Source of the DNA: Megachile rotundata
Taxonomy: Eukaryota > Arthropoda > Insecta > Hymenoptera > Megachilidae
Assembly: GCF_050947335.1 (NCBI RefSeq)
Contig: NW_027473341.1
Span: 1,550,001 to 1,614,000 of the forward strand
Length of the DNA stretch: 64,000 nucleotides
Direction of reading: 5' to 3'
Position numbers and translations under genes: made by a program. The notes under the pieces are model-generated. The model saw only the letters and a program-made list of their open reading frames with translations. It searched no databases and had not been told where the DNA came from. Numbering within the stretch: the first letter of the stretch is position 1; each line of letters begins with the position of its first letter. Of this stretch, positions 32,080 through 47,681 are shown piece after piece.

Positions 32080-35000
32080 CACAATCATACATCACAATCA
32101 TACAATCACAATCATACAATTACAATATCCCAAATACAATCTCCCAAATACAATCATAAAATCACAATCATACAATCACAATCATACAATCGCAATCATA
32201 CAATCACAATCATACAATCACAATCATACAATCACAATCATACAATCACAATCATACAATCACAATCATAAAATCACAATCATACAATCACAATCATACA
32301 ATCACAATCATACAATCACAATCAAAGAATTACAATCATACAATCACAACCATACAATCGCAAGCATACAATCACAATCATACAATCTCAATCATACAAT
32401 CACAATCATACAATCACAATCATACAATCACAATCATACAATCACAATCATACAATCACAATCATACAATCACAATCATACAATCACAATCATACAATCA
32501 CAATCATACAATCACAATCATACAATCACAATCATACAATCACAATCATACAATCACAATCATACAATCACAATCATACAATCACAATCATACAATCACA
32601 ATCATACAATCACAATCATACATTCGAAATCATGCAATCACAATCATACAATCACAATCATGCAATCACAATCATACAATCTTAATCATACAATCACAAT
32701 CATTCAACCACAATCGTACAATCACAATCGTACAATATCAATCGCACAACCACAATCACACAATCACACTCATATAATCACAATCATACAATCACAATCA
32801 TACAATCACAATCATGTAATCACAATCATACAATCGCAATCATACAATTACAATATCCCAAATACAATCTCCCAAATACAATCATACAATCACAATCATA
32901 CAATCACAATCATACAATCACAATCATACAATCACAATCATACAATCACAATCGTACAATCACAATCGTACATTCACAATCATACAATCACAATCATACA
33001 ATCACAATCATACAATCACAATCATACAATCACAATCATACAATCACAATCATACAATCACAATCATACAATCACAATCATACAATCACAATCATACAAT
33101 CACAATCATACAATCACAATCATACAATCACAATCATACAATCACATTCATACAATCGCAAGCATACAATAACAATCATACAATCTCAATCATACAATCA
33201 CAATCATACAATCATAATCATACAATTACAATCATACATCACAATCATACAATCACAATCATACAATCGCAATCATACAATTACAATATCCCAAATACAA
33301 TCTCCCAAATACAATCATACAATCACAATCATACAATCACAATCATACAATCACAATCATACAATCACAATCATACAATCACAATCAAAGAATTACAATC
33401 ATACAATCACAATCATACAATCGCAAGCATACAATCACAATCATACAATCTGAATCATACAATCACAATCATACAATCACAATCATACAATCACAATCAT
33501 ACAATCACAATCATACAATCACAATCATACAATCACAATCATACAATCACAATCATACAATCACAATCATACATCACAATCATACAATCACAATCATACA
33601 ATCGCAATCATACAATCGCAATCATACAATCGGAATCATACAATCACAATCATACAATCGCAATCATACAATCACAATCATACAATCGCAATCATACAAT
33701 TACAATCTCCGAAATACAATCTCCCAAATACAATCAAACAATCACAATCATACAATCACAATCATACAATCATAATCATACAATCACAATCATACTTTCA
33801 CAATCATACTATCACAATCATACAATCACAATCATACAATCACAATCATACAATCGCAATCATACAATTACAATATCCCAAATACAATCTCCCAAATACA
33901 TATATACAATCACAATCATACAATCACAATCATACAATCACAATCATACAATCACAATCATACAATCATAATCGTACAATCACAATCATACGATCGCAAT
34001 CATACAATCACAATCATACCATCACAATCATACAATCACAATCATACAATCATAATCATACAATTACAATCATACATCACAATCATACAATCACAATCAT
34101 ACAATCGCAATCATACAATTACAATATCCCAAATACAATCTCCCAAATACAATCATACAATTACAATCATACATACACAATCATACAATCACAATCATAC
34201 AATCGCAATCATACAATCGCAATCATACAATTACAGTATCCCAAATACAATCATACAATCACAATCACACAATCGCAATCATACAATCATAATCATACAA
34301 TTACAATCATACATCACAATCATACAATCACAATCATACTATCACAATCATACAATCGCAATCATACAATCACAATCATACAATCATAATCGTACAATCG
34401 AAAGCATACAATCACAATCATACAATCACAATCATACAATCACAATCATACAATCACAATCATACAATCACAATCATACAATCACAATCATACAATCACA
34501 ATCATACAATCACAATCATACAATCACATTCATACAATCGCAAGCATACAATAACAATCATACAATCTCAATCATACAATCACAATCATACAATCATAAT
34601 CATACAATTACAATCATACATCACAATCATACAATCACAATCATACAATTACAATATCCCAAATACAATCTCCCAAATACAATCATAAAATCACAATCAT
34701 ACAATCACAATCATACAATCGCAATCATACAATCACAATCATACAATCACAATCATACAATCACAATCATACAATCACAATCATACAATAGCATTCATAC
34801 AATCGCAATCATACAATCACAATCATACAATCGCAATCATACAATCACAATCATACTATCACAATCATAGAATCACAATCATACAATCACAATCATACAA
34901 TCACAATCATACATTCAAAATCATGCAATCACAATCATACAATCACAATCATGCAATCACAATCATACATTCAAAATCATGCAATCACAATCATACAATC

Positions 35001-38000
35001 ACAATCATGCAATCACAATCATACAATCACAATCATACAATCAAAATCATACAATCACAATCATACAATCACAATCATACAATCACAAAAATACAATCAT
35101 AATCATACAATCACAATCATACATCACAATCATACAATCACAATCATACAATCGCAATCATACAATAACAATCATACAATCGCAATCATACAATCACAAT
35201 CATACAATCGCAATCATACAATCACAATCATACAATCGCAATCATACAATTACAATCTCCGAAATACAATCTCCCAAATACAATCAAACAATCACAATCA
35301 TACAAACACAATCATACAATCACAATCGTACAATCACAATCATACTATCACAATCGTACAATCACAATCGTACAATCACAATCGCACAACCACAATCAGA
35401 CAATCACAATCATACAATCGCAATCATACAATCACAATCATACAATCACAATCATACAATCACAATCATACAATCACAATCATACAATCACAATCATACA
35501 ATCACAATCATACTTTCACAATCATACTATCACAATCATACAATCACAATCATACAATCACAGTCATACAATAACAATCATATAATCACAATCATACTAT
35601 CACAATCATAGAATCACAATCATACAATCACAATCATACAATCACAATCATACATTCAAAATCATGCAATCACAATCATACAATCACAATCATGCAATCA
35701 CAATCATACATTCAAAATCATGCAATCACAATCATACAATCACAATCATGCAATCACAATCATACAATCACAATCATACAATCAAAATCATACAATCACA
35801 ATCATACAATCACAATCATACAATCACAAAAATACAATCATAATCATACAATCACAATCATACATCACAATCATACAATCACAATCATACAATCGCAATC
35901 ATACAATAACAATCATACAATCGCAATCATACAATCACAATCATACAATCGCAATCATACAATCACAATCATACAATCGCAATCATCAATTACAATCTCC
36001 GAAATACAATCTCCCAAATACAATCAAACAATCACAATCATACAAACACAATCATACAATCACAATCGTACAATCACAATCATACTATCACAATCGTACA
36101 ATCACAATCGTACAATCACAATCGCACAACCACAATCAGACAATCACAATCATACAATCGCAATCATACAATCACAATCATACAATCACAATCATACAAT
36201 CACAATCATACAATCACAATCATACAATCACAATCATACAATCACAATCATACTTTCACAATCATACTATCACAATCATACAATCACAATCATACAATCA
36301 CAGTCATACAATAACAATCATATAATCACAATCATACTATCACAATCATACAATCACAATCATACAATCACAATCATAAAATCACAATCATACAATCACA
36401 ATCATACAATCACAATCATACAATCACAATCAAAGAATTACAATCATACAATCCCAATCATACAATCGCAAGCATACAATCACAATCATACAATCTCAAT
36501 CATACAATCACAATCATACAATCACAATCATACAATCATAATCATACAATTACAATCATACACCACAATCATACAATCACAATCATACAATCGCAATCAT
36601 ACAATAACAATCATACAATCGCAATCATACAATCACAATCATACAATCGCAATCATACAATCACAATCATACAATCGCAATCATACAATTACAATCTCCG
36701 AAATACAATCTCCCAAATACAATCAAACAATCACAATCATACAAACACAATCATACAATCACAATCGTACAATCACAATCATACTATCACAATCGTACAA
36801 TCACAATCGTACAATCACAATCGCACAACCACAATCAGACAATCACAATCATACAATCGCAATCATACAATCACAATCATACAATCACAATCATACAATC
36901 ACAATCATACAATCACAATCATACAATCACAATCATACAATCACAATCATACTTTCACAATCATACTATCACAATCATACAATCACAATCATACAATCAC
37001 AGTCATACAATAACAATCATATAATCACAATCATACTATCACAATCATACAATCACAATCATACAATCACAATCATAAAATCACAATCATACAATCACAA
37101 TCATACAATCACAATCATACAATCACAATCAAAGAATTACAATCATACAATCCCAATCATACAATCGCAAGCATACAATCACAATCATACAATCTCAATC
37201 ATACAATCACAATCATACAATCACAATCATACAATCATAATCATACAATTACAATCATACACCACAATCATACAATCACAATCATACAATCGCAATCATA
37301 AAATCACAAAAATACAAACTTAATCATACAATCACAATCATACAATCGCAATCATACAATCACAATCATACAATCATAATCGTACAATCACAATCATACG
37401 ATCGCAATCATACAATCACAATCATACCATCACAATCATACAATCATAATCATACAATCATAATCATACAATTACAATCATACATCACAATCATACAATC
37501 ACAATCATACAATCGCAATCATACAATTACAATATCCCAAATACAATCTCCCAAATACAATCATACAATCACAATCATACATACACAATCATACAATCAC
37601 AATCATACAATCGCAGTCATACAATCGCAATCATACAATTACAGTATCCCAAATACAATCTCGCAAATACAATCATACAATCGCAATCATACAATCACAA
37701 TCATACAATCACAATCATACAATCGCAATCATACAATTACAATATCCCAAATACAATCTTACAAATACAATCATACAATCACAATCACACAATCACAATC
37801 ATACAATCATAATCATACAATTACAATCATACATCACAATCATACAATCACAATCATACTATCACAATCATACAATCGCAATCATACAATCACAATCATA
37901 CAATCACAATCATACAATCACAATCGTACTATCAAAATCATACAATCACAATCATACAATCACAATCGTACATTCACAATCATACAATCACAATCATACA

Positions 38001-40517
38001 ATCACAATCATACAATCGCAATCATACAATCACAATCATACTATCACAATCATACAATCACAATCATACAATCACAATCATACAATCACAATCATACAAT
38101 CATAATCATACAATTACAATCATACATCACAATCATACAATCACAATCATACAATCGCAATCATAAAATCACAAAAATACAAACTTAATCATACAATCAC
38201 AATCATACAATCATAATCATACAATTACAATCATACATCACAATCATACAATCACAATCATACAATCGCAATCATACAATTACAATATCCCAAATACAAT
38301 CTCCCAAATACAATCATACAATCACAATCATACAATCACAATCATACAATCAGAATCATACAATCACAATCATACAATAGCATTCATACAATCGCAATCA
38401 TACAATCGCAATCATACAATCGCAATCATACAATCACAATCATACTATCACAATCATACAATCACAATCATACAATCACAATCATACAATCACAATCATA
38501 CAATCACAATCATACATTCAAAATCATGCAATCACAATCATACAATCACAATCATGCAATCACAATCATACAATCATAATCATGCAATCACAATCATACA
38601 ATCACAATCGTACAATCACAATCGTACAATCACAATCGCACAACCACAATCAGACAATCACAATCATACAATCACAATCATACAATCACAATCATACAAT
38701 CACAATCGCACAACCACAATCAGTCAATCACAATCATACAATCACAATCATACAATCAGGATCATACAATCACAAAAATACAATCATAATCATACAATCA
38801 CAATCATACAATCGCAATCATACAATCACAATCATACAATCGCAATCATACAATCACAATCATACAATCGCAATCATACAATCACAATCATACAATCGCA
38901 ATCATACAATCACAATCATACAATCGCAATCATACAATTACAATCTCCCAAATACAATCTCCCAAATACAATCAAACAATCACAATCATACAAACACAAT
39001 CATACAATGACAATCATACAATCACAATCATACTATCACAATCGTACAATCACAATCGTACAATCACAATCGCACAACCACAGTCAGACAATCACAATCA
39101 TACAATCACTATCATACAATCACAATCATACAATCACAATCATACAATCACAATCATACAATCACAATCATACAATCACAATCATACTTTCACAATCATA
39201 CTATCACAATCATACTATCACAATCATACTATCACAATCATACAATCACAATCATACAATCACAGTCGTACAATAACAATCATATAATCACAATCATACT
39301 ATCACAATCATACAATCACAATCATACAATCACAATCATACAATCACAATCATAAAATCACAATCATACAATCACAATCATACAATCACAATCATACAAT
39401 CACAAAAATACAATCATAATCATACAAACACAATCATACAATCGCAATCATACAATCACAATCATACAATCATAATCATACAATCACAATCATACGATCG
39501 CAATCATACAATCACAATCATACAATCGCAATCATACAATCATAATCATACAATTACAATCATACATCACAATCATACAATCACAATCATACAATCGCAA
39601 TCATACAATCACAATCATACAATCGCAATCATACAATCACAATCATACAATCGCAATCATACAATCACAATCATACAATCGCAATCATACAATTACAATC
39701 TCCCAAATACAATCTCCCAAATACAATCAAACAATCACAATCATACAAACACAATCATACAATCACAATCATACAATCACAATCATACTATCACAATCGT
39801 ACAATCACAATCGTACAATCACAATCGCACAACCACAATCAGACAATCACAATCATACAATCACTATCATACAATCACAATCATACAATCACAATCATAC
39901 AATCACAATCATACAATCACAATCATACTTTCACAATCATACTATCACAATCATACTATCACAATCATACAATCACAATCATACAATCACAGTCGTACAA
40001 TAACAATCATATAATCACAATCATACTATCACAATCATACAATCACAATCATACAATCACAATCATACAATCACAATCATAAAATCACAATCATACAATC
40101 ACAATCATACAATCACAATCATACAATCACAATCAAAGCATTACAATCATACAATCACAATCATACAATCGCAAGCATACAATCACAATCATACAATCTC
40201 AATCATACAATCACAATCATATAATCACAATCATACAATCATAATCATACAATTACAATCATATATCACAATCATACAATCACAATCATACAATCGCAAT
40301 CATACAATTACAATATCCCAAATACAATCTCCCAAATACAATCATACAATTACAATCATACATACACAATCATACAATCACAATCATACAATCGCAATCA
40401 TACAATCGCAATCATACAATTACAGTATCCCAAATACAATCTCGCAAATACAATCATACAATCACAATCATACAATCACAATCATACAATCACAATCATA
40501 CGATCGCAATCATACAA
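32080..40517. repeat. Condensed copy (copy II) of 13232-26268
   Basis: Markers follow copy I from about 13232 at offset 18,848, then 18,820, 18,806 and 18,805. The steps reflect two canonical units fewer in the long run (16 at 32396-32619), one more unit lost between 34234 and 34951, and a 1-bp deletion near 35986. It has one 2.7-kb block, all three 0.7-kb units (CTCCGAAAT at 35257, 35997, 36696) and one 4.56-kb block. Private changes include C to G at 39009. From 38554 it matches 24304 onward at offset 14,250. Confidence 0.85.
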
Positions 40518-40798
40518 TTACAATATCCCAAATACAATCTCCCAAATACAATCATACAATCACAATCACACAATCGCAATCATACAATCATAATCATACA
40601 ATTACAATCATACATCACAATCATACAATCACAATCATACTATCACAATCATACAATCGCAATCATACAATCACAATCATACAATCACAATCATACAATC
40701 GCAATCATACAATCACAATCATACAATCATAATCGTACAATCACAATCATACGATCGCAATCATACAATCAGAATCATACCATCACAATCATACAATC
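40518..40798. repeat. About 250-bp replacement patch inside copy II
   Basis: After ACGATCGCAATC at 40501, copy II stops following 26268 onward and carries CCCAAAT triplets, CACACAATCGC and ACTATC units resembling 12820-12985. It rejoins the parent order at the CGCAAGCAT unit (40799, matching 26298), a net gain of about 251 bp. The neighbouring sequence has also lost 98 bp (seven units) containing ACAATCACAAGCAT, because the offset falls from 14,501 to 14,403. A conversion tract is the simplest explanation. Confidence 0.7.
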
Positions 40799-41990
40799 GC
40801 AAGCATACAATCACAATCATACAACCACAATCATACAATCACAATCATACAATCACAATCATACAATCACAATCATACAATCACAATCATACAATCACAA
40901 TCATACAATCACAATCATACAATCACAATCATACAATCACAATCATACAATCACATTCATACAATCGCAAGCATACAATAACAATCATACAATCTCAATC
41001 ATACAATCACAATCATACAATCATAATCATACAATTACAATCATACATCACAATCATACAATCACAATCATACAATCGCAATCATACAATTACAATATCC
41101 CAAATACAATCTCCCAAATACAATCATACAATCACAATCATACAATCACAATCATACAATCACAATCATACAATCACAATCATACAATCACAATCATACA
41201 ATCACAATCATACAATCACAATCATACAATAGCATTCATACAATCGCAATCATACAATCACAATCATACAATCGCAATCATACAATCACAATCATACAAT
41301 CATAATCGTACAATCACAATCATACGATCACAATCATACAATCACAATCATACAATCATAATCATACAATTACAATCATACATCACAATCATACAATCAC
41401 AATCATACAATCGCAATCATAAAATCACAAAAATACAAACTTAATCATACATTCACAATCATACAATCGCAATCATACAATCACAATCATACAATCATAA
41501 TCGTACAATCACAATCATACGATCGCAATCATACAATCACAATCATACCATCACAATCATACAATCACAATCATACAATCATAATCATACAATTACAATC
41601 ATACATCACAATCATACAATCACAATCATACAATCGCAATCATACAATTACAATATCCCAAATACAATCTCCCAAATACAATCATACAATTACAATCATA
41701 CATACACAATCATACAATCACAATCATACAATCATAATCATACAATTACAATCATACATCACAATCATACATCACAATCATACAATCACAATCATACAAT
41801 CGCAATCATACAATTACAATATCCCAAATACAATCTCCCAAATACAATCATACAATTACAATCATACATACACAATCATACAATCACAATCATACAATCG
41901 CAATCATACAATCGCAATCATACAATTACAGTATCCCAAATACAATCATACAATCACAATCATACAATCACAATCATACAATCACAATCA
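40799..41990. repeat. Right end of copy II
   Basis: Follows 26396-27263 and then 31764-32087 (offset 9,903), including CATTCAT at 40954, ACTTAATC at 41429, ACAATTAC at 41644 and the two adjacent 13-bp units. The match stops at about 41990, where plain canonical units continue instead of a 13-bp unit. Confidence 0.75.
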
Positions 41991-44739
41991 TACAATCACA
42001 ATCATACAATCACAATCATACAATCGCAATCATACAATTACAATATCCCAAATACAATCTCCCAAATTCAATCATACAATCACAATCACACAATCGCAAT
42101 CATACAATCATAATCATACAATTACAATCATACAGTCACAACCATACAATCACAATCGTACTATCAAAATCATACAATCACAATCATGCAATCACAATTG
42201 TACATTCACAATCATACAATCACAATCGTACAATCACAATCATACAATCGCAATCATAAAGTCACAAAAATACAAACTTAATCATACAATCACAATCATA
42301 CAATCGCAATCATACAATCACAATCATACAATCATAATCGTACAATCGAAAGCATACAATCACAATCATACAATCACAATCATACAATCACAATCATACA
42401 ATCACAATCATACAATCACAATCATACAATCACAATCATACAATCACAATCATACAATCACAATCATACAATCACAATCATACAATCACATTCATACAAT
42501 CGCAAGCATACAATAACAATCATACAATCTCAATCATACAATCACAATCATACAATCATAATCATACAATTACAATCATACATCACAATCATACAATCAC
42601 AATCATACAATCGCAATCATACAATTACAATATCCCAAATACAATCTCCCAAATACAATCATAAAATCACAATCATACAATCACAATCATACAATCGCAA
42701 TCATACAATCACAATCATACAATCACAATCATACAATCACAATCATACAATCACAATCATACAATAGCATTCATACAATCGCAATCATACAATCACAATC
42801 ATACAATCGCAATCATACAATCACAATCATACTATCACAATCATAGAATCACAATCATACAATCACAATCATACAATCACAATCATACATTCAAAATCAT
42901 GCAATCACAATCATACAATCACAATCATGCAATCACAATCATACAATCATAATCATGCAATCACAATCATACAATCACAATCGTACAATCACAATCGTAC
43001 AATCACAATCGCACAACCGCAATCAGACAATCACAATCATACAATCACAATCATACAATCAAAATCATACAATCACAATCATACAATCACAATCATACAA
43101 TCACAAAAATACAATCATAATCATACAATCACAATCATACATCACAATCATACAATCACAATCATACAATCGCAATCATACAATCACAATCATACAATCG
43201 CAATCATACAATCACAATCATACAATCGCAATCATACAATCACAATCATACAATCGCAATCATACAATTACAATCTCCGAAATACAATCTCCCAAATACA
43301 ATCAAACAATCACAATCATACAAACACAATCATACAATCACAATCGTACAATCACAATCATACTATCACAATCGTACAATCACAATCGTACAATCACAAT
43401 CGCACAACCACAATCAGACAATCACAATCATACAATCACAATCATACAATCGCAATCATACAATCACAATCATACAATCACAATCATACAATCACAATCA
43501 TACAATCACAATCATACAATCACAATCATACAATCACAATCATACTTTCACAATCATACTATCACAATCATACAATCACAAACATACAATCACAGTCATA
43601 CAATAACAATCATATAATCACAATCATACTATCACAATCATACAATCACAATCATACAATCACAATCATAAAATCACAATCATACAATCACAATCATACA
43701 ATCACAATCATACAATCACAATCAAAGAATTACAATCATACAATCCCAATCATACAATCGCAAGCATACAATCACAATCATACAATCTCAATCATACAAT
43801 CACAATCATACAATCACAATCATACAATCATAATCATACAATTACAATCATACACCACAATCATACAATCACAATCATACAATCGCAATCATAAAATCAC
43901 AAAAATACAAACTTAATCATACAATCACAATCATACAATCGCAATCATACAATCACAATCATACAATCATAATCGTACAATCACAATCATACGATCGCAA
44001 TCATACAATCACAATCATACCATCACAATCATACAATCATAATCATACAATCACAATCATACAATCACAATCATACTATCACAATCGTACAATCACAATC
44101 GTACAATCACAATCGCACCACCACAATCAGACAATCACAATCATACAATCACAATCATACAATCACAATCATACAATCACAATCATACTTTCACAATCAT
44201 ACTATCACAATCTTACTATCACAATCATACAATCACAATCATACAATCACAGTCGTACAATAACAATCATATAATCACAATCATACTATCACAATCATAC
44301 AATCACAATCATACAATCACAATCATACAATCACAATCATAAAATCACAATCATACAATCACAATCATACAATCACAATCATACAATCACAATCAAAGAA
44401 TTACAATCATACAATCACAATCATACAATCGCAAGCATACAATCACAATCATACAATCTCAATCATACAATCACAATCATATAATCACAATCATACAATC
44501 ATAATCATACAATTACAATCATACATCACAATCATACAATCACAATCATACAATCGCAATCATACAATTACAATATCCCAAATACAATCTCCCAAATACA
44601 ATCATACAATTACAATCATACATGCACAATCATACAATCACAATCATACAATCGCAATCATACAATCGCAATCATACAATTACAGTATCCCAAATACAAT
44701 CTCGCAAATACAATCATACAATCACAATCATACAATCAC
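41991..44739. repeat. Patchwork region with private variants
   Basis: Short segments resemble different places: 41991-42120 resembles 12780-12920; 42130-42340 resembles 8960-9160; 42340-42890 resembles 13003-13300 and 15970-16090; 42900-43560 mixes 8080-8580 with 16173-16800; 43600-43915 resembles 18200-18518; 44280-44720 resembles 21230-21630. Variants I noticed only here are ACAGTCACAACCAT (42132), AATTGTAC (42196), TAAAGTCAC (42257), ACAAACATAC (43578), CGCACCACC (44114) and TCTTACTATC (44211). It is the least homogenised part of the 36.5-kb period. No gene is seen. Confidence 0.7.
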
Positions 44740-47681
44740 AATCATACTATCACAATCATACAATCGCAATCATACAATCACAATCATACAATCGCAATCA
44801 TACAATTACAATCTCCGAAATACAATCTCCCAAATACAACCAAACAATCACAATCATACAAACACAATCATACAATCACAATCGTACAATCACAATCATA
44901 CAATCACAATCAAAGAATTACAATCATACAATCACAATCATACAATCGCAATCATACAATCACAATCATACAATCACAATCATACAATCGCAATCATACG
45001 ATCGCAATCATACAATCACAATCATACAATCGCAATCATACAATCACAATCATACAATCGCAATCATACAATCACAATCATACAATCGCAATCATACAAT
45101 TACAATCTCCGAAATACAATCTCCCAAATACAATCAAACAATCACAATCATACAAACACAATCATACAATCACAATCATACAATCACAATCATACAATCG
45201 CAATCATACAATCGCAATCATACAATCACAATCATACAATCGCAATCATACAATCACAATCATACAATCGCAATCATACAATCACAATCATACAATCGCA
45301 ATCATACAATTACAATCTCCGAAATACAATCTCCCAAATACAATCAAACAATCACAATCATACAATCGCAATCATACAATCACAATCATACAATCGCAAT
45401 CATACAATCACAATCATACAATCGCAATCATACAATTACAATCTCCGAAATACAATCTCCCAAATACAATCAAACAATCACAATCATACAAACACAATCA
45501 TACAATCACAATCGTACAACCACAATCAGACAATCACAATCAAACAATCACAATCATACAAATACAATCATACAATCACAATCGTACAATCACAATCATA
45601 CTATCACAATCGTACAATCACAATCGTACAATCACAATCGCACAACCACAATCAGACAATCACAATCATACAATCACAATCATACAATCACAATCATACA
45701 ATCACAATCATACAATCACAATCAGACAATCACAATCATACAATCACAATCATACAATCACAATCATACAATCACAATCATACAATCACAATCATACAAT
45801 CACAATCATACAATCACAATCATACAATCACAATCATACAATCACAATCGTACAATCACAATCGTACAATCACAATCGTACAATCACAATCATAAAATCA
45901 CAATCATACAATCACAATCATACAATCACAATCATACAATCACAATCAAAGAATTACAATCATACAATCACAACCATACAATCGCAATCATACGATCGCA
46001 ATCATACAATCACAATCATACAATCGCAATCATACAATCACAATCATACAATCGCAATCATACAATCACAATCATACAATCGCAATCATACAATCACAAT
46101 CATACAATCACAATCATACAATCGCAATCATACGATCGCAATCATACAATCACAATCATACAATCGCAATCATACAATCACAATCATACAATCGCAATCA
46201 TACAATCACAATCATACAATCGCAATCATACAATTACAATCTCCGAAATACAATCTCCCAAATACAATCAAACAATCACAATCATACAAACACAATCATA
46301 CAATCACAATCGTACAATCACAATCATACAATCACAATCAAAGAATTACAATCATACAATCACAATCATACAATCGCAATCATACAATCACAATCATACA
46401 ATCACAATCATACAATCGCAATCATACAATCACAATCATACAATCACAATCATACAATCGCAATCATACGATCGCAATCATACAATCACAATCATACAAT
46501 CGCAATCATACAATCACAATCATACAATCGCAATCATACAATCACAATCATACAATCGCAATCATACAATTACAATCTCCGAAATACAATCTCCCAAATA
46601 CAATCAAACAATCACAATCATACAAACACAATCATACAATCACAATCATACAATCGCAATCATACAATCGCAATCATACAATCGGAATCATACAATCACA
46701 ATCATACAATCGCAATCATACAATCACAATCATACAATCGCAATCATACAATTACAATCTCCGAAATACAATCTCCCAAATACAATCAAACAATCACAAT
46801 CATACAATCACAATCATACAATCGCAATCATACAATCACAATCATACAATCGCAATCATACAATTACAATCTCCCAAATACAATCTCCCAAATACAATCA
46901 AACAATCACAATCATACAAACACAATCATACAATCACAATCATACAATCACATTCATACTATCACAATCGTACAATCACAATCGTACAATCACAATCGCA
47001 CAACCACAATCAGACAATCACAATCATACAATCACTATCATACAATCACAATCATACAATCACAATCATACAATCACAATCATACAATCACAATCATACA
47101 ATCACAATCATACAATCACAATCATACTTTCACAATCATACTATCACAATCATACAATCACAATCATACAATCACAGTCATACAATAACAATCATATAAT
47201 CACAATCATACTATCACAATCATACAATCACAATCATACAATCACAATCATAAAATCACAATCATACAATCACAATCATACAATCACAATCATACAATCA
47301 CAATCAAAGAATTACAATCATACAATCACAACCATACAATCGCAAGCATACAATCACAATCATACAATCTCAATCATACAATCACAATCATACAATCACA
47401 ATCATACAATCACAATCATACAATCACAATCATACAATCACAATCATACAATCACAATCATACAATCACAATCATACAATCACAATCATACAATCACAAT
47501 CATACAATCACAATCATACAATCACAATCATACAATCACAATCATACAATCACAATCATACAATCACAATCATACAATCACAATCATACAATCACAATCA
47601 TACAATCACAATCATACATTCGAAATCATGCAATCACAATCATACAATCACAATCATGCAATCACAATCATACAATCTTAA
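44622..47681 (+). other. Repeat-derived open frame of 1,019 codons, not called as a gene
   Basis: The longest stop-free stretch in the window starts at a chance ATG made by one A-to-G change in an ACATACACAATC unit (44622) and encodes cycles of QSQSYNHNHTITII. Its length comes from the lack of 13-bp and ATAATC units in this region. There is no non-repeat domain, signal peptide, splice structure or conserved start, and the other two frames encode the same peptide. A translated product would be a low-complexity Q/N/S/T/H/I protein. I consider it a compositional artefact. Confidence 0.12.
44740..46627. repeat. Cluster of short register-perfect duplications around CTCCGAAAT
   Basis: CTCCGAAAT occurs at 44813, 45107, 45317, 45443, 46241, 46577 and, just past the edge, 46759. 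The spacings are 294, 210, 126, 798, 336 and 182 bp, that is 21, 15, 9, 57, 24 and 13 whole units. No 13-bp unit was seen between about 44524 and 46628. CTCCGAAAT is normally hundreds to thousands of bp apart elsewhere, so this looks like a local burst of duplication. It ends at the start of the second 36.5-kb copy. Confidence 0.85.

Larger units (their letters stand above)
10115..46627. repeat. 36,513-bp higher-order period, complete copy (copy I)
   Basis: From about 10115 the marker sequence is repeated 36,513 bp downstream. Examples are TAAAATC at 10738 and 47251, TAGAATC at 16062 and 52575, CTCCGAAAT at 16451 and 52964, and the ACTATCA join at 27414 and 63927. Upstream of about 10113 and 46626 the two sequences diverge. 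The start-to-start distance is therefore one period, and its first 17.4 kb is present twice in the window. 36,513 equals 14 x 2613 minus 69; I count 69 thirteen-bp units in the interval, which fits. Confidence 0.9.
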
